In this document: positions 46,905 through 57,776 of the stretch, piece after piece
Numbering within the stretch: position 1 is the first letter of the stretch
How the letters are laid out: each line of letters begins with the position of its first letter
From: Excoecaria cochinchinensis
Lineage: Eukaryota > Streptophyta > Magnoliopsida > Malpighiales > Euphorbiaceae
Length of the DNA: 64,000 nucleotides
Reading direction: 5' to 3'
Assembly (NCBI GenBank): GCA_947683425.1
Contig: CANTUQ010000055.1
Location: 8,502,501-8,566,500 of the forward strand
Program-made: the position numbers and the translations under genes
Notes under the pieces: generated by a model
Told to the model about the DNA's origin: nothing
The model's input: the letters and a program-made list of their open reading frames with translations, nothing else
The model's database searches: none

Positions 46905-49080
46905 CTGAAAATTGACAAGGACGTTCTTGAGATCAGTACTACTTCCACGTGCCAACATGACGACGAACCAAATTTTGAAAGCCATTTCTTTACGTCCACA
47001 ACATCTGAGCTACATATGGTGCTGCCGAATAAAATCAAACTTCGAAAGCTACATCAGGAGTTAGGCGAATCAAACTCAAGACCTTCACGAGGAAGACATA
47101 ACTCATCAGAACCGAACAACATGAACCCTTTCCTCTCAACCATTTGAAATGTGTACCCCAAGACCAATTATGATCAACTCTTAACCATCCAGAACCTTTA
47201 TAGCCAAAATTCTTACTAAAGCTCAATGCTCAACTAGATTGAGCAACGATGGTCCCAATGGTTAAAAAGAAAAAAGTGCGCATAAGTGTAAACTTCAGGA
47301 TTCGAACGAAGCTTGCTAAAAGAAAATTGGGGAGCAAAAAAAAAAATAATAATAATAAAAAAATAAAAAAAAATTAGGTTATAAAAAAAAAGAAAGAAGA
47401 AAAGAGAGAATTGATCAGGGGACAAGGGAATGTTATTTGGGGGCAAGCTTTGCTCAAATCCCGCTGACCTACACACACCTGTATTTTGCCGCTCCTCTTC
47501 TGCCACTGAAAAGAACCTAAAAGACTAATTCACAAACCATCCATCCAATCCCAGCCGTCGAAAGCCCTTTCGGAGCTTAAACCACCAAAACCGATAAAAA
47601 TACCCTAGATCATCCAAGCCCAACCTGTCACCCTATCTCAACCATTGAAAGGCCATTCCAAGGTTTGAACCGCCAAAGCCAATAAAAGCCAAGTGTGAGA
47701 TTTCACATTCAAGCCCCAAATAAAGAACCCATTATCACAACCAGTTTGCACAAGGACCAAGGAAAGAACTTTGATACTAAGAGGAACCACTCTCAGAAGC
47801 AGCAGTCTCCCCGACTGACGAAGATGAAAGCAAATTCAGCCAATACTGACAAACTGAAGGAGGGTCCATGGCAGAGGCTAAATAAAGAAAAAAAAAAGAG
47901 AGAAAATATTCAATCAAGAAAACCCGCGAGGGCTGATTGATAACAGGAGTTTGATGCTCTCAAGATTTATCCCAAGATTAGATGAGGTCTCATATTTCTC
48001 GAGTTAATGCCAAATAGTGATCATGTGTTATGAAATCAGATTGAAATATATGCATTTATGCAAAGATGTATTGGTATGACCAGAGTAGTTCATTTTGCAC
48101 ACTCAAAGTTGTCTGGGTCCGGCATAAAACCATCACATTTTTACCAACTACCCTATGCCAATCTCGCCGCTCAGGCACTTCAGTCAACTCATCTTACTAC
48201 CCACTGTGAAGCCAACCCTACAGCACCTTCCCGATAAAGAACCAAGCTCATACAACCAAAATCTGAGACATAAGCACATGCCAATCATACCCAAAAGACC
48301 TTTCGCAACAACTCCAACTTCTCTTGCAAAAAAAAAAAAAAGGCCATTAGAGATGAAAACCGTGACTGGCGCTCTAAGCAAAAGTTAGGCCAAAGGGCAG
48401 GGTGAAAACCTGGCGACAGGCAGTCTACCCTACAAAAAATGAAATAAATAAAAGCCATTGAATTAGGTTGGGTCCATTCCAGGGAAAAAATAAGGCACAG
48501 GGTTATGTGAAAATCCGACAAGGACGCATCTCCCGCTAAGAAAAGCTAGTGTGAAAATCCACGAGGGACGTACTACCTTCAAATAATGACTACAGGTATC
48601 AGAGGAGAACCTCACAATCCCCTAAAGGTATGAAATTCAAAAGCAATTCCAGGGGACACCAATCCTGCTGCAAATTACGACCAAACCGGTTTTTGCCTCC
48701 CAAATCCACTCAGATGAATCCTTATCCTGCATTACTGCATACATATGCATCTCACGTGCATGCTCACCACTTTTCCTGCATATTTTGCTTTCTAAGTCTT
48801 GTAGAAAGAGAAAATCAATGCCAATGCTAACAAAGGGGCAAGTGATGACATTGGTCAAAACACCAATCCCACCAACTGTCCGAAGACCTCTCAGGGGGCG
48901 GCGAACCAAAGACCTCTCAGAGAGCGATAAAGCGACATCGCTACAGATAATTTCCCTTCAGCGGATGGTAGCAGGTTTTAGGTCAGAGTCCCTAAAACAA
49001 AGATGCCACTCTTTGGGATCCTTGGGGGCATGGTGGAGTAGCAAAGCCGCATCCTTAACGGACCTTTGACCGCCTAGGAC
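46905..49080 (+). other. Conserved 3' noncoding region of element B
   Basis: No convincing gene. Blocks at 47940-48120 and 48380-48660 match element A on the opposite strand. GACCTCTCAGGGGGCG words at 48885-48925 are the unit of the element A array. Confidence 0.65.
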
Positions 49081-49084
49081 ATGC

Positions 49085-49655
49085 TTTGCAGGAAATATCC
49101 AAGAAGAGCAGTCCAGAAGGACACCCAGTTCAGAAGAACGCCCCGCTCAGAAGAGCAGTCAAGAAGGACACCCAGCTCAAAAGAATGCCCCGCTCAGAAG
49201 AGTAGTCCAGAAGGACACCCAGTTCAGAAGAATGCCAGAAGAGCAGTCCAGAAGGACACCCAGTTCAGAAGAACGTCCCGCTCAGAAGAGCAGTCCAGAA
49301 GGACACCCAGTTCAGAAGAACGCCCCGCTCAGAAGAGCAGTCCAGAAGGACACCCAGTTCAGAAGAATGCCCCGCTCAGAAGAGCAGTCCAGAAGGAAAC
49401 CCAGTTCAGAAGAACGTCCCGCTCAGAAGAGCAGTCCAGAAGGACACCCAGTTCAGAAGAACGCCTCGCTCAGAAGAGCAGTCCAGAAGGACACCCAGTT
49501 CAGAAGAACGCCCCGCTCAGAAGAGCAGTCCAGAAGAACACCCAGTTCAGAAGAACTCCCCGCTCAGAAGAGTAGTCTAGAAGGACACCCAGTTCATAAG
49601 AATGCCCCGTTTAGAAGAGCGGTCCAGAAGGACACTCATTTCAGAAGAACAACTT
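49085..49655 (+). repeat. 47-bp tandem array, about 12 copies
   Basis: Unit with AGAAGAGCAGTCCAGAAGG and CACCCAGTTCAGAAGAACG, about 12 copies, some shortened. Open frames of 164 and 207 codons run through it because the unit has no stops in those frames and 47 is not a multiple of 3. They encode Arg/Gln/Ser-rich repeats and are probably not genes. Confidence 0.95.
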
Positions 49656-49659
49656 CGCA

Positions 49660-50355
49660 CTTTGTAAGTCTGGAGCAGACTCGGTGCAGCCCAAGAGAGC
49701 AAGCCTCGCGTTTTGTAAGTCTGGAGCAGACTCGGCGCACCACCACCCTCGCACTTTGTAAGTCTGGAGCAAACTCAGTGCAGCTCAAGAGAGCAAACCT
49801 CGCATTTTGTAAGTCTAGAGCAGACTCGGCGCATCACCAACCTCGCACTTTGTAAGTCTGGAGCAGACTCGGTGCAGCTCAAGAGAGCAAGCCTCGCGTT
49901 TTGTAAGTCTGGAGCAGACTCGGCACACCACCACCCTCGTACTTTGTAAGTCTGGAGCAGACTCGGCGCACCACCACCCTCGTACTTTGTAAGTCTGGAG
50001 CAGACTCGGTGCAGCTCAAGGGAGCAAACCTCGTGTTTTGTAAGTCTAGTACAGACTCGGCGCATCACCAACCTCACACTTTGTAAGTCTGGAGCAGACT
50101 CGGTGCAGCTCAAGAGAGCAAGCCTCGCGTTTTGTAAGTCTGGAGCAGACACGGCGCACCACCACCCTCGCACTTTGTAAGTCTGGAGCAGACTCGGTGC
50201 AGCTCAAGAGAGCAAACCTCGCGTTTTGTAAGTCTGGAGTAGACTCGGCGCATCACCATCACCAACCTCGCACTTTATAAGTCTAGAGCAGACTCGGTGC
50301 AGCTCAAGAGAGCAAACCTCGCGTTTTGTAAGTCTGGAGCAGACCCGACGCATCA
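49660..50355 (+). repeat. Hairpin array: 15 half-units alternating in two forms
   Basis: Fifteen copies of TTTGTAAGTCTGGAGCAGAC (with variants) alternate between a form continuing TCGGTGCAGCTCAAGAGAGC (7 copies) and a form continuing TCGGCGCACCACCACC (8 copies); one form is doubled near 49950. Each carries the inverted repeat GTCTG-GAG-CAGAC and a GTAAGT word like a splice donor. Confidence 0.95.
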
Positions 50356-50510
50356 CCCAGAAGGATAAAAATCGTCCCTCATTCTACACGGCGACCGAAG
50401 GGGACGACTTCATTAGCAAGACCGGGAAGACAATCGCCTCAGGTACGCGTTTCTTTCCTTTCTTTTCTGAATTTTGGCTCACTTAGGCACCTAAGTTCTA
50501 AGTTCCCCAA

Positions 50511-50523
50511 AATTTGGGGCAAC
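50511..50523 (+). other. Polypurine tract of element B
   Basis: AATTTGGGGCAAC directly before TGTAGACACC of LTR2; matches the Ogre/Tat style and the equivalent tract of element A. Confidence 0.75.
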
Positions 50524-50756
50524 TGTAGACACCTGGTCCCGAGGCGGTCCAAGATCAGAATTACCCAATGATGAAAGCGATACTTGCTAGTGAAGGTGTC
50601 AGAAAAAAGCTCCCCGTGTCGAAAACTCCATTTGTTTTATTTTTATTTTTATCCTTATTTATATGATCTATGTTTTTATTTTTATTTATTTTATTCCTTT
50701 TTATTTTTATTTTTTAGTTTTATTTTTCATTTTTTTCTCGCGTACGGGCCGGTCCC

Positions 50757-50958
50757 GCTGTACGAGCGGCGAAGTCTGCGCGTACATTGTGCGGCGCGTG
50801 CGAAAAGAAGCTCCGTGCGCGCTGTAGCAACGCGCACGGAGAGGAGCTCCGCGCTCACAGCAGCGTGCACGGAGAAGGGTCTCCACGCGCGCAGAGGGAG
50901 CTCCGCGCGCGCAGTGCCGGGGGAACGTGCGCGCAGTTCCCCCTCTGGCCTGCGCGTT
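50757..50958. repeat. CpG-dense inverted-repeat block in LTR2
   Basis: About 200 bp of GC-rich sequence in an AT-rich LTR. Arms CTCCGTGCGCG and CGCGCACGGAG (near 50810-50842) are perfect over 11 bp. GGAGCTCCGCGC and related words recur. It begins about 233 bp from the LTR start, the same distance as the palindromes in the LTRs of element A. Confidence 0.85.
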
Positions 50959-51719
50959 ACCCCCCTCTCCACGCGGCCATTTGGCCCTTCGACTCGTCGC
51001 TTTCCTACGCCTGTTTTTCTGCATTTTCCAGTCTGATTTTTCTTTTCTTTCACCTTTCATGCATTTTTTGATTAACTAAAAAAGAAAGCTTCTTTTGTTC
51101 TCTTCCTAATTTTGGCCAAGGCAGAAATTAAAAGGGGTTTTTGGGACTCATTTAGAGGACGAAAACTTGGATTCAAAAAAAAAGAGGATTTTTTATTTTC
51201 TCTCTAGATTTTTCTCTCTAGCAAAAGAACTTGTTTTCTTCTTCAAAAATTCTTCAAAAATCTTAAATTTTATTCTCAAGTTTTAATTTTTTTCTTCTTT
51301 AGCAACATTTCATTTTGGGTTTGATTTGAATAAGGAAAATTAATTCCCTTTGCTCAAAACTCTCACCAAAAATATTTTCTTAATTCAAATTTGTTCAAAA
51401 ACATCAATTTTTACATTTTCTTCAGATATTCACCGCCAAAAAAATCAATAAGGGGAACGGATTAAGACATCCTACTTCCTATCTATAAATTCTGAGGGTA
51501 AATACTTTGGACCCGTTCTCATTTAATTTTATTTGTCATTTATTATTGCTAATTTCATTATTTTTGCTATTATTATTATGATTATCGTCTATTCCTAATA
51601 TTTTTAGTTTTGTTGCTACTGTTGAAAAATTTATGTGGTTTTTAATTTGATTTTTCTATGAGTTCAACTTGATAATTATTTTCGTAGTCAATCTCCTTCT
51701 TTTTTCTTCTTCTTATTAT

Positions 51720-51782
51720 TACTATTATCATTATGACTTCACTATTGGCATTTTTCCTTTTGGCTATTGTTAGTGTTTTACA

Positions 51783-51818
<36 letters not shown>

Positions 51819-51892
51819 TTCTAATATTCTTGTTACTGTTGCTATTATTACTATTTTCATTATTTCATTGTTGTCGGTAATCTTCTTCTTCC

Positions 51893-51931
<39 letters not shown>

Positions 51932-52020
51932 CTTATGTTATTATTATTATTATTAGTACCGTTATTTCATGTTTATTTTATATTATCATTATTATTCTTA
52001 TTATTTTTGTTGTGTAATGC

Positions 52021-52065
<45 letters not shown>

Positions 52066-52208
52066 ATTACATTTATGTGTTCTATACCATCATTGTTATT
52101 ATCATTATTTTAGGTTGTTATTACCATGTTATGTTATTACTATTATTACTCCATGTTCGTTTACTGTTGACATTATTATTATTATTATTGTTGTTGTTAT
52201 TACTATCA

Positions 52209-52252
<44 letters not shown>

Positions 52253-52310
52253 TTGTTGTGTTGCATTATTATTATTACCATTATTATTGTAATTATTTAT
52301 TATTGTGCCT
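51720..52310. repeat. (TTA)n-rich microsatellite region in LTR2
   Basis: Same region as 42230-42840, with different run lengths. No coding meaning. Confidence 0.95.
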
Positions 52311-53413
52311 AATATTTATTTTGTCCTCACTTGATTCATTTTTAGAATTAGCACACTATTTTTGTCTGAGATCTTAATTTGAGTCGCATTATATGAGTGT
52401 CCCCGTGGCTCCCCGGATGGGACACGACGCGTAGACGAACACGTCGGTTTGGTGAGATCTTTTTATGCCCTCTCTTTTTGTCGTGCTCATCTGTAAATAT
52501 TTATTTTATTTATGCACGCATGGGATAAAAAATTACAAAAATATTTCTATAATTAAATTGAAATTTTTACTAACAAAACCGGGACCAATGTCCCTTGTTA
52601 TAGCCAAGAAATAAAAGATATCACAATGAAAACGAAGAGTCAATTTTCTCCAAAAATGGGATCATTCATCGCCGTTTTCATCAAACAATCAAAATGGCTC
52701 TTCGAAACCTCTTTAAATAAACACGAAGGAACTAATGTCCCTAGACCTTCAATAAGCGCGTAGGAACCAGTGTTTCTAAACCAAACGAATGCCCCGATTT
52801 ATGTATGCCTTTCTCATGTTTGATCTTGTTTGGTTGTTTAAGTTTATGTTCATTTCCTTTTGGGCCCTTGTAATTAATTTTGGGGCAACATTATTTAATT
52901 TTGGGGATTGTATTCCATCCCCATTTATATTTTTAATCTCCTTTTATTGGGGTTGTATTCCACCCCTACATCTCATGTAATTGTGTGCTTGCGTGTTTAC
53001 CGCTTTTTCTTAGTTACTTCATTTACCGCTTTCTTTATCGTTTTCCTTTGTTTTCTTTACGTGCTTTTTGTGCGCCTTTAATTTAAATGCATTAACCATG
53101 TGAGACAAGAGATAGAATTTTAAGAAGTTAAAAACTCATTTATAATTAATCAAAGCATAAATAAGAGTAAAGTTCTAAACACCAAATCTCTGGTTTAGAC
53201 CGATAGAGGTGAGAGATCTTTCCCAATTTCTTGTAAATTGGGTGGCGACTCCCAAAACACCTCAAAGGTGCCTATAGGCATCGTAAGGCTAGGTGGTCCT
53301 TCCCAATGTTCTATTGGGAGGGATACACCCATGATGTCTTGTGGCACCCATGATAAAAAAGATGCAGACCAATCCCTCGAGCCCCAAAAGGCGGGCTCAG
53401 CGCTGGGTTCCGG

Positions 53414-53479
53414 TGCTCCACTGGGGACTTATTTGAGACTTCGCTTCGAAAGTGCTTTGGATAAAAATATAATTGGGCT
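53414..53479 (+). mobile_element. Truncated leader after LTR2
   Basis: CTCCACTGGGGACTT and the following 50 bp match 43989-44052, the start of the interior after LTR1. The sequence then breaks at GGGCT (53479). The missing 5' half of the primer site shows a small deletion at the LTR edge. Confidence 0.85.
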
Positions 53480-56400
53480 AGAAAATGGCATTTTATGTCA
53501 AAGTGGTCTTCTAAACTTTTGTTTCTCTATGTCTTAGCTTTCCATAGACACTAAAGCTAAGTCATTTGGAGATCTATAAAAAGAGATATTCACAAAACAC
53601 TATGGACTACTCTGGTTAATGGGACAACCACCAATACTGCACTATAACCCAGAAATGAGTAGTTTTAGAGGTGGAATCAGGTTCCAGCCTCTTCATAAGA
53701 AATTTAAGTCTTTTTTAGTTTATCATCCAATTGGAATCATCCCAATTACAGCTCTTTAACTCTAGTTATAGGCAAAATAATCATTAGAGGTCAAAAGGGA
53801 TCTACATCAGAATTCACCGTACAAGCTTATCTCTACACTTTCCTTCCTTAATGACCACTTTACCACTTAATTCATATTTATAAACATTTTATAGAACACT
53901 ACTAGGTTTACAACCATCAAACTCATGCACAACATTAACACAAACATGCAAATAAACACTTTCATATCTCTTAGAAGCCTGATCTTTCTTTCTCTTGCTT
54001 AAACCTTCTCTTTGCCCTTATCCTTCACTCTAACCTCAGCTACCAACACAAATAACCATCCAAAATTCATATACAAACCAATACAGAAAGCTTAAATCAC
54101 ATGCAAGGGAATTATAGAGGAAGAAGGTGACCATCCAAGCTCAAAACATTTATTACTTACCTTGCTAAACTCTCTCTCTCTTTCTCATGTGAACCACTCC
54201 CCCCTAGAGTAGAAATGGAGATTTAAACAAGTGAGAAATAACAAAAGAATTTGGTGCTTTGTGGCCTAAGATGGCTGGCCAGCTGTATCCCCAAAGAGGC
54301 AGATTTTTCCACTTCAATTAATACAATCTCATCTAAATCCACTAGGTGTCACTTTCCCATTAGCCCAATATTTTAAGTTGTAATAACTCAAAATCTACCC
54401 TAGAAGTAAATTGGCCTAATTAGGGTAATTGGATGAGTTTGGTTTAGGATTTCTAATTTTAGACATAAGTGTAATTGGAAATGAGAATTTAATTGCATGA
54501 AATAAATAAGTTACGTGGCAAAAGTGTAGTTGTGCATAATTAATTAAAGGTTAGATTAATTAAGTGCTAAGTGGGATTAATTAAAGCTAATCAAGATTAA
54601 GATTGAGGGAGTGAAATCCAAGTGTCATGATTTGCCTTTTCCACCTCATCAAACACATGCAATATATAGCATTGAAGAGAGAGAAATGCTCTCATTTTTG
54701 CATGTCTTGATCGGCCATTCTCTCTTCTGTTCTTCTTATTATTTTCTTCATCTTTAGATTCAATTCTTCAAAATTCGGTTAGTTAATTGGTTAGTTGATT
54801 GAGTTGTGTTCTTAGATCAAGGTAAGTGGTTGAATTTGATTGTTCTTCTTCTTTTTCTTCTTCTTCTTCTTCTTCCTTTTTCTTTTGATTTGAGTTAGAA
54901 GTGACATTTTGTTCAAATTCTAAAAATTGGATGTTTGATTGTAGTGGGTGAAACAAGAAAAGACAAGGGAAAGGAGAAAGTTGGTAAGCCTAATGCTAAG
55001 TGAGCACATTGGAGCATAGAAGAAGAGATTTGGGAAATTATGATTTTGGTGTGCTAAATTGATAGTAGATAATCTCTGAAATGCATGTTTGTATTATATG
55101 TTCAATTGAGTTGAAAATGTGTATTTATGTTATGTGATGAACTGAATTGTAATGATAAGCTTAGTGAGCTAAATTGATTGCCATGAGTTTGTTGTCCTAA
55201 GCATGTAACCCTATTTTTAGGAGACTTGAGAAATTGCTATATAATTCATGAATGTATGGATACTTAATGTGGAACTAAAAGTGCCAAAGGGTTTACGTAT
55301 ATGTCAAGGTAATATAGTATGATTTTAGAGTATTAGATATTCGAATTTAATTAACTTCAAGCTTGAATAGCTTGATAGGGTAAAACTGGTCTTGTAGGGT
55401 AATTTGACCTTCTGGAATTGTCCATGTCATTAATTGAGTTTTATAACTCTAAAATGAACAAGGTTAGTGCGATTAGGTTGCTAAGATCTGTGCCAGTAAT
55501 TATTATAGAAATGGTCATGTTGATTTGAGGACTCTAAGGTTTTTAAAAGTGTCTACAAATATAGCTAAGTCCTATAAGAGAGCTTTTGGAGCAAGTGGTG
55601 TTCCATTGGCAATAAATCCTTGATTTAAGTCCAAAAATAATGAGGTTTACGTTATTGTTAAGTTAACATAAAGATGAACAATTGGTTATAAGGTCATATT
55701 GGCAGAAAATGATGTTATGTTAGTCTTTAGAAGTCATGTATGTGGATGTTGGAAGAGTGCTTGAAAAGAGGTATATGAAGTGGAGTTTTGAACATAAATT
55801 TCAGGCTCTGTTGCGAGCGGGATAGAGTGCTTGACGGGCAAACATGTCAGTTTGGGTTCTGTCACGAGTGCGGGCATTTTTGCGACCGCGACAAAAGTAG
55901 TTTGGGTGGTTTGTTGTATACACGATAGAAGGGTTTGCAGAGTCGCGAGCGTGACAAAGTCATAAGTGTGGGACCTTTATTAAATGTCCTATTTTATGTG
56001 AATTATGATATTGGCCTATGAATGACTATGCATATAAAACTATCAGTGTGTTGGTTCATGTAATTTTATACTGTGAAGTGGTAACTTGCTGGTAAGCTAT
56101 ATATGTGTAGGCAAGATATGGATAGATAGGCATGCCTATAGGGTCAAGTGTTATAACCGAAGCGTTTGATTCCCATTTGGAATCCCCTATGCGTATTGAA
56201 TCCTATTTGGGTTCATATAAGTGTTTACATATGTATTTGAATCTAATTGGTACCTATGGGTGCTAATGCGAAAGTGTTGTATCTACGGATACTAATGTGA
56301 TTTATGGTACTCTAAAGTACTAATGCGATACCCGTTATCCGCGTCTATGAATTGTATGCATGGTAAATAATGAATGATTAAACATTAATGAGCAAAGAGA

Positions 56401-57232
56401 ATATTAAGCATTATGAGAATGTGATGCATTATAAGATTATCAAGTAATATTGTGATATTTGAATACAATTTACTAATGATGCTATATGTATACTGAGATA
56501 TGTTCAATGTTATGTTTATGAAGCACGTATATGATGAAGCACGGAAATAAAGCATATATTTATTTCTATGCAATGCTTGTTATGTATATATATATTGTAT
56601 GTTGTTTCCCTACTAAGCGTTATCGCTTAGCACGGGTGTTAATTCTTGTAGGTTCTGAAGTGAAGCGTAACTGAAGGACAGTCCCGCATCATTGTTTGTC
56701 AACACACTAGGGTCCACTACCTAGTGTTGGTTTTTGGTATTATGTATTATGTAAATGAAATGATTAGTTTTGGCATGTAAAGAGATATGATGTAACAACT
56801 GAATATGATATGTAATAAAAGTTGACAGTATGTATTCTGTAATGCATTCCGCTGCGTTCAAATGAAAATTGTTAATTCAGGATTTTATGTTTAACTATTG
56901 TATGTGCATGTGCTATGTGATACGTGTTGTGGCGACCATCTTCGACTATCGTAACGAAGCTATGCGTGTGGTCGGAGATGTGCGTTACATAAGTCCTTAT
57001 TTAATTTCCATTAAATCCCTTTCTTAACTTAACTTTCCACATGCATAAACTACCATTTCTTCCTTCAAATAAGTCCATAAGTCATTAATTCACAATTACT
57101 TTTATGCCCTCAAACAATTTAAAAATACCGATCACGTCCCAAATGCACAATTTGGGCTCAAATGTACTACAATTTACACATTAGGATGCATAACATGTTC
57201 CAATCCTCCTAAGGTATACTTTGGGGCCTTAC
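53480..57232 (-). mobile_element. Inverted LTR fragment split by a solo LTR
   Basis: On the minus strand it begins TGTAAGGCCCCAAAG at 57232 and continues to 56990, then from 54378 down to 53480 where it meets element B. The arrangement resembles the inverted LTR at 1-1371: ATTACTTTTATGCCC near the start, then a CTCTCTCTCTTTC block near 54165-54190. About 1.14 kb remains. Family is Tekay-like by layout only. Confidence 0.55.
54379..56989 (+). mobile_element. Tekay-like Ty3/gypsy solo LTR
   Basis: 2611 bp, TGTAATAACTC to GTGCGTTACA, with an exact 5-bp duplication TAAGT at 54374-54378 and 56990-56994. No internal domain. It shares with the LTR at 57777-60000 a CpG-rich palindrome cluster (55805-55960) and the segment CTAAGCGTTATCGCTTAGCA (56612-56631), also an inverted repeat. 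A (CTT)n tract lies at 54842-54877. Confidence 0.92.
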
Positions 57233-57776
57233 AATATATCAGGATTTTAATCACTTTATATGTTTATCATGTCGTGGTATTAAGTAAAGATTTGCATAGC
57301 ACATACATTCCTCATATGGACAACTCACATAACAGTATAGAAGTATAATAAATATCATTTATTATTGTTAAATAATCACTATATTTAACTTGGTCACATT
57401 TCAAAGTCATTTGATAGCAAAATTCACAAATAAATTATGAAAAACAGGGATCACAAGGCGGTAAGGAAAATCTGCCCTCCGTGTGGAATGCTAGAATTTA
57501 AACATTGTCAAACGAAATGATTTTACACAGCAGTAAGGACATTTCTGACAGCCGTGTGGGGTATTCCACGCTCAAATGTTGCTGGACATAATGTGTTTAC
57601 ACGGTGATAAAGATGTTCCTGACCGCCGTGTATACGGTGGGTAGAAAAATCCTAACCACCGTGTGGGATGCCCAAATTCAAATATTGCTGGACAAAATGC
57701 ATTTACACGGCGGTAAGGATATTCTTACCCGCCATGGATCGACGGAACATTAAAGTCCTTTAGGTTTTCCATGATC
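57233..57776. mobile_element. LTR-like fragment with hairpin array
   Basis: No coding frame. The right half is a hairpin array (next entry) resembling the hairpins at 3001-3104, so this is probably a piece of another Tekay-like LTR. Its ends are unclear; the next element inserted at 57777. Confidence 0.45.
57451..57737. repeat. Five GC-rich hairpins
   Basis: Near-repeats at about 57451, 57525, 57599, 57632 and 57705. Each has the form CACGGCGGTAAGGA, a short A/T loop, then TCCTNACCGCCGTG. Copies 1-2, 2-3 and 4-5 are joined by partly alike spacers; those before copies 3 and 5 share TTGCTGGACA. Confidence 0.88.

Larger units (their letters stand above)
50524..53413 (+). repeat. Second LTR of element B, lacking its last bases
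   Basis: Starts TGTAGACACCTGG. It retains the GC-rich block at 50757-50958 that LTR1 lacks, and has the TTA-repeat region at 51720-52310. At the 3' end about 16-18 bp covering the terminal CACGCCACA and the start of the primer site are missing, and leader sequence follows directly. Confidence 0.88.
41252..53479 (+). mobile_element. Gag-only Ogre/Tat-like Ty3/gypsy retrotransposon (element B)
   Basis: LTR1 (41252-43981), Arg-tRNA primer site, leader, broken gag, pol relic, conserved noncoding region, two tandem arrays, polypurine tract and LTR2 (50524 to about 53413). Same plan as element A in the opposite orientation, and likewise without protease, reverse transcriptase or integrase. LTR2 is followed by another 66 bp of leader (to 53479) before unrelated sequence, so the structure is LTR-interior-LTR-partial interior rather than a simple insertion. 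The left flank is CCTCT; the right duplication cannot be tested because that side is truncated. Confidence 0.88.

Noticed and set aside
49081..50173. Open frames of 164, 207 and 132 codons in the tandem arrays of element B
   Set aside because: The repeat units lack stops in several frames at once; the periods are not multiples of three, so the frames reflect repeat composition.
49085..50355. A CRISPR-like reading of regularly spaced repeats
   Set aside because: Repeats are contiguous tandem units without unique spacers, in a plant retrotransposon, with no cas genes.
50584..51071. Overlapping frames of 94-150 codons in LTR2, rich in Arg and Ala
   Set aside because: Produced by the CpG-rich inverted-repeat block; LTR1 lacks most of it and relatives show no conserved frame.
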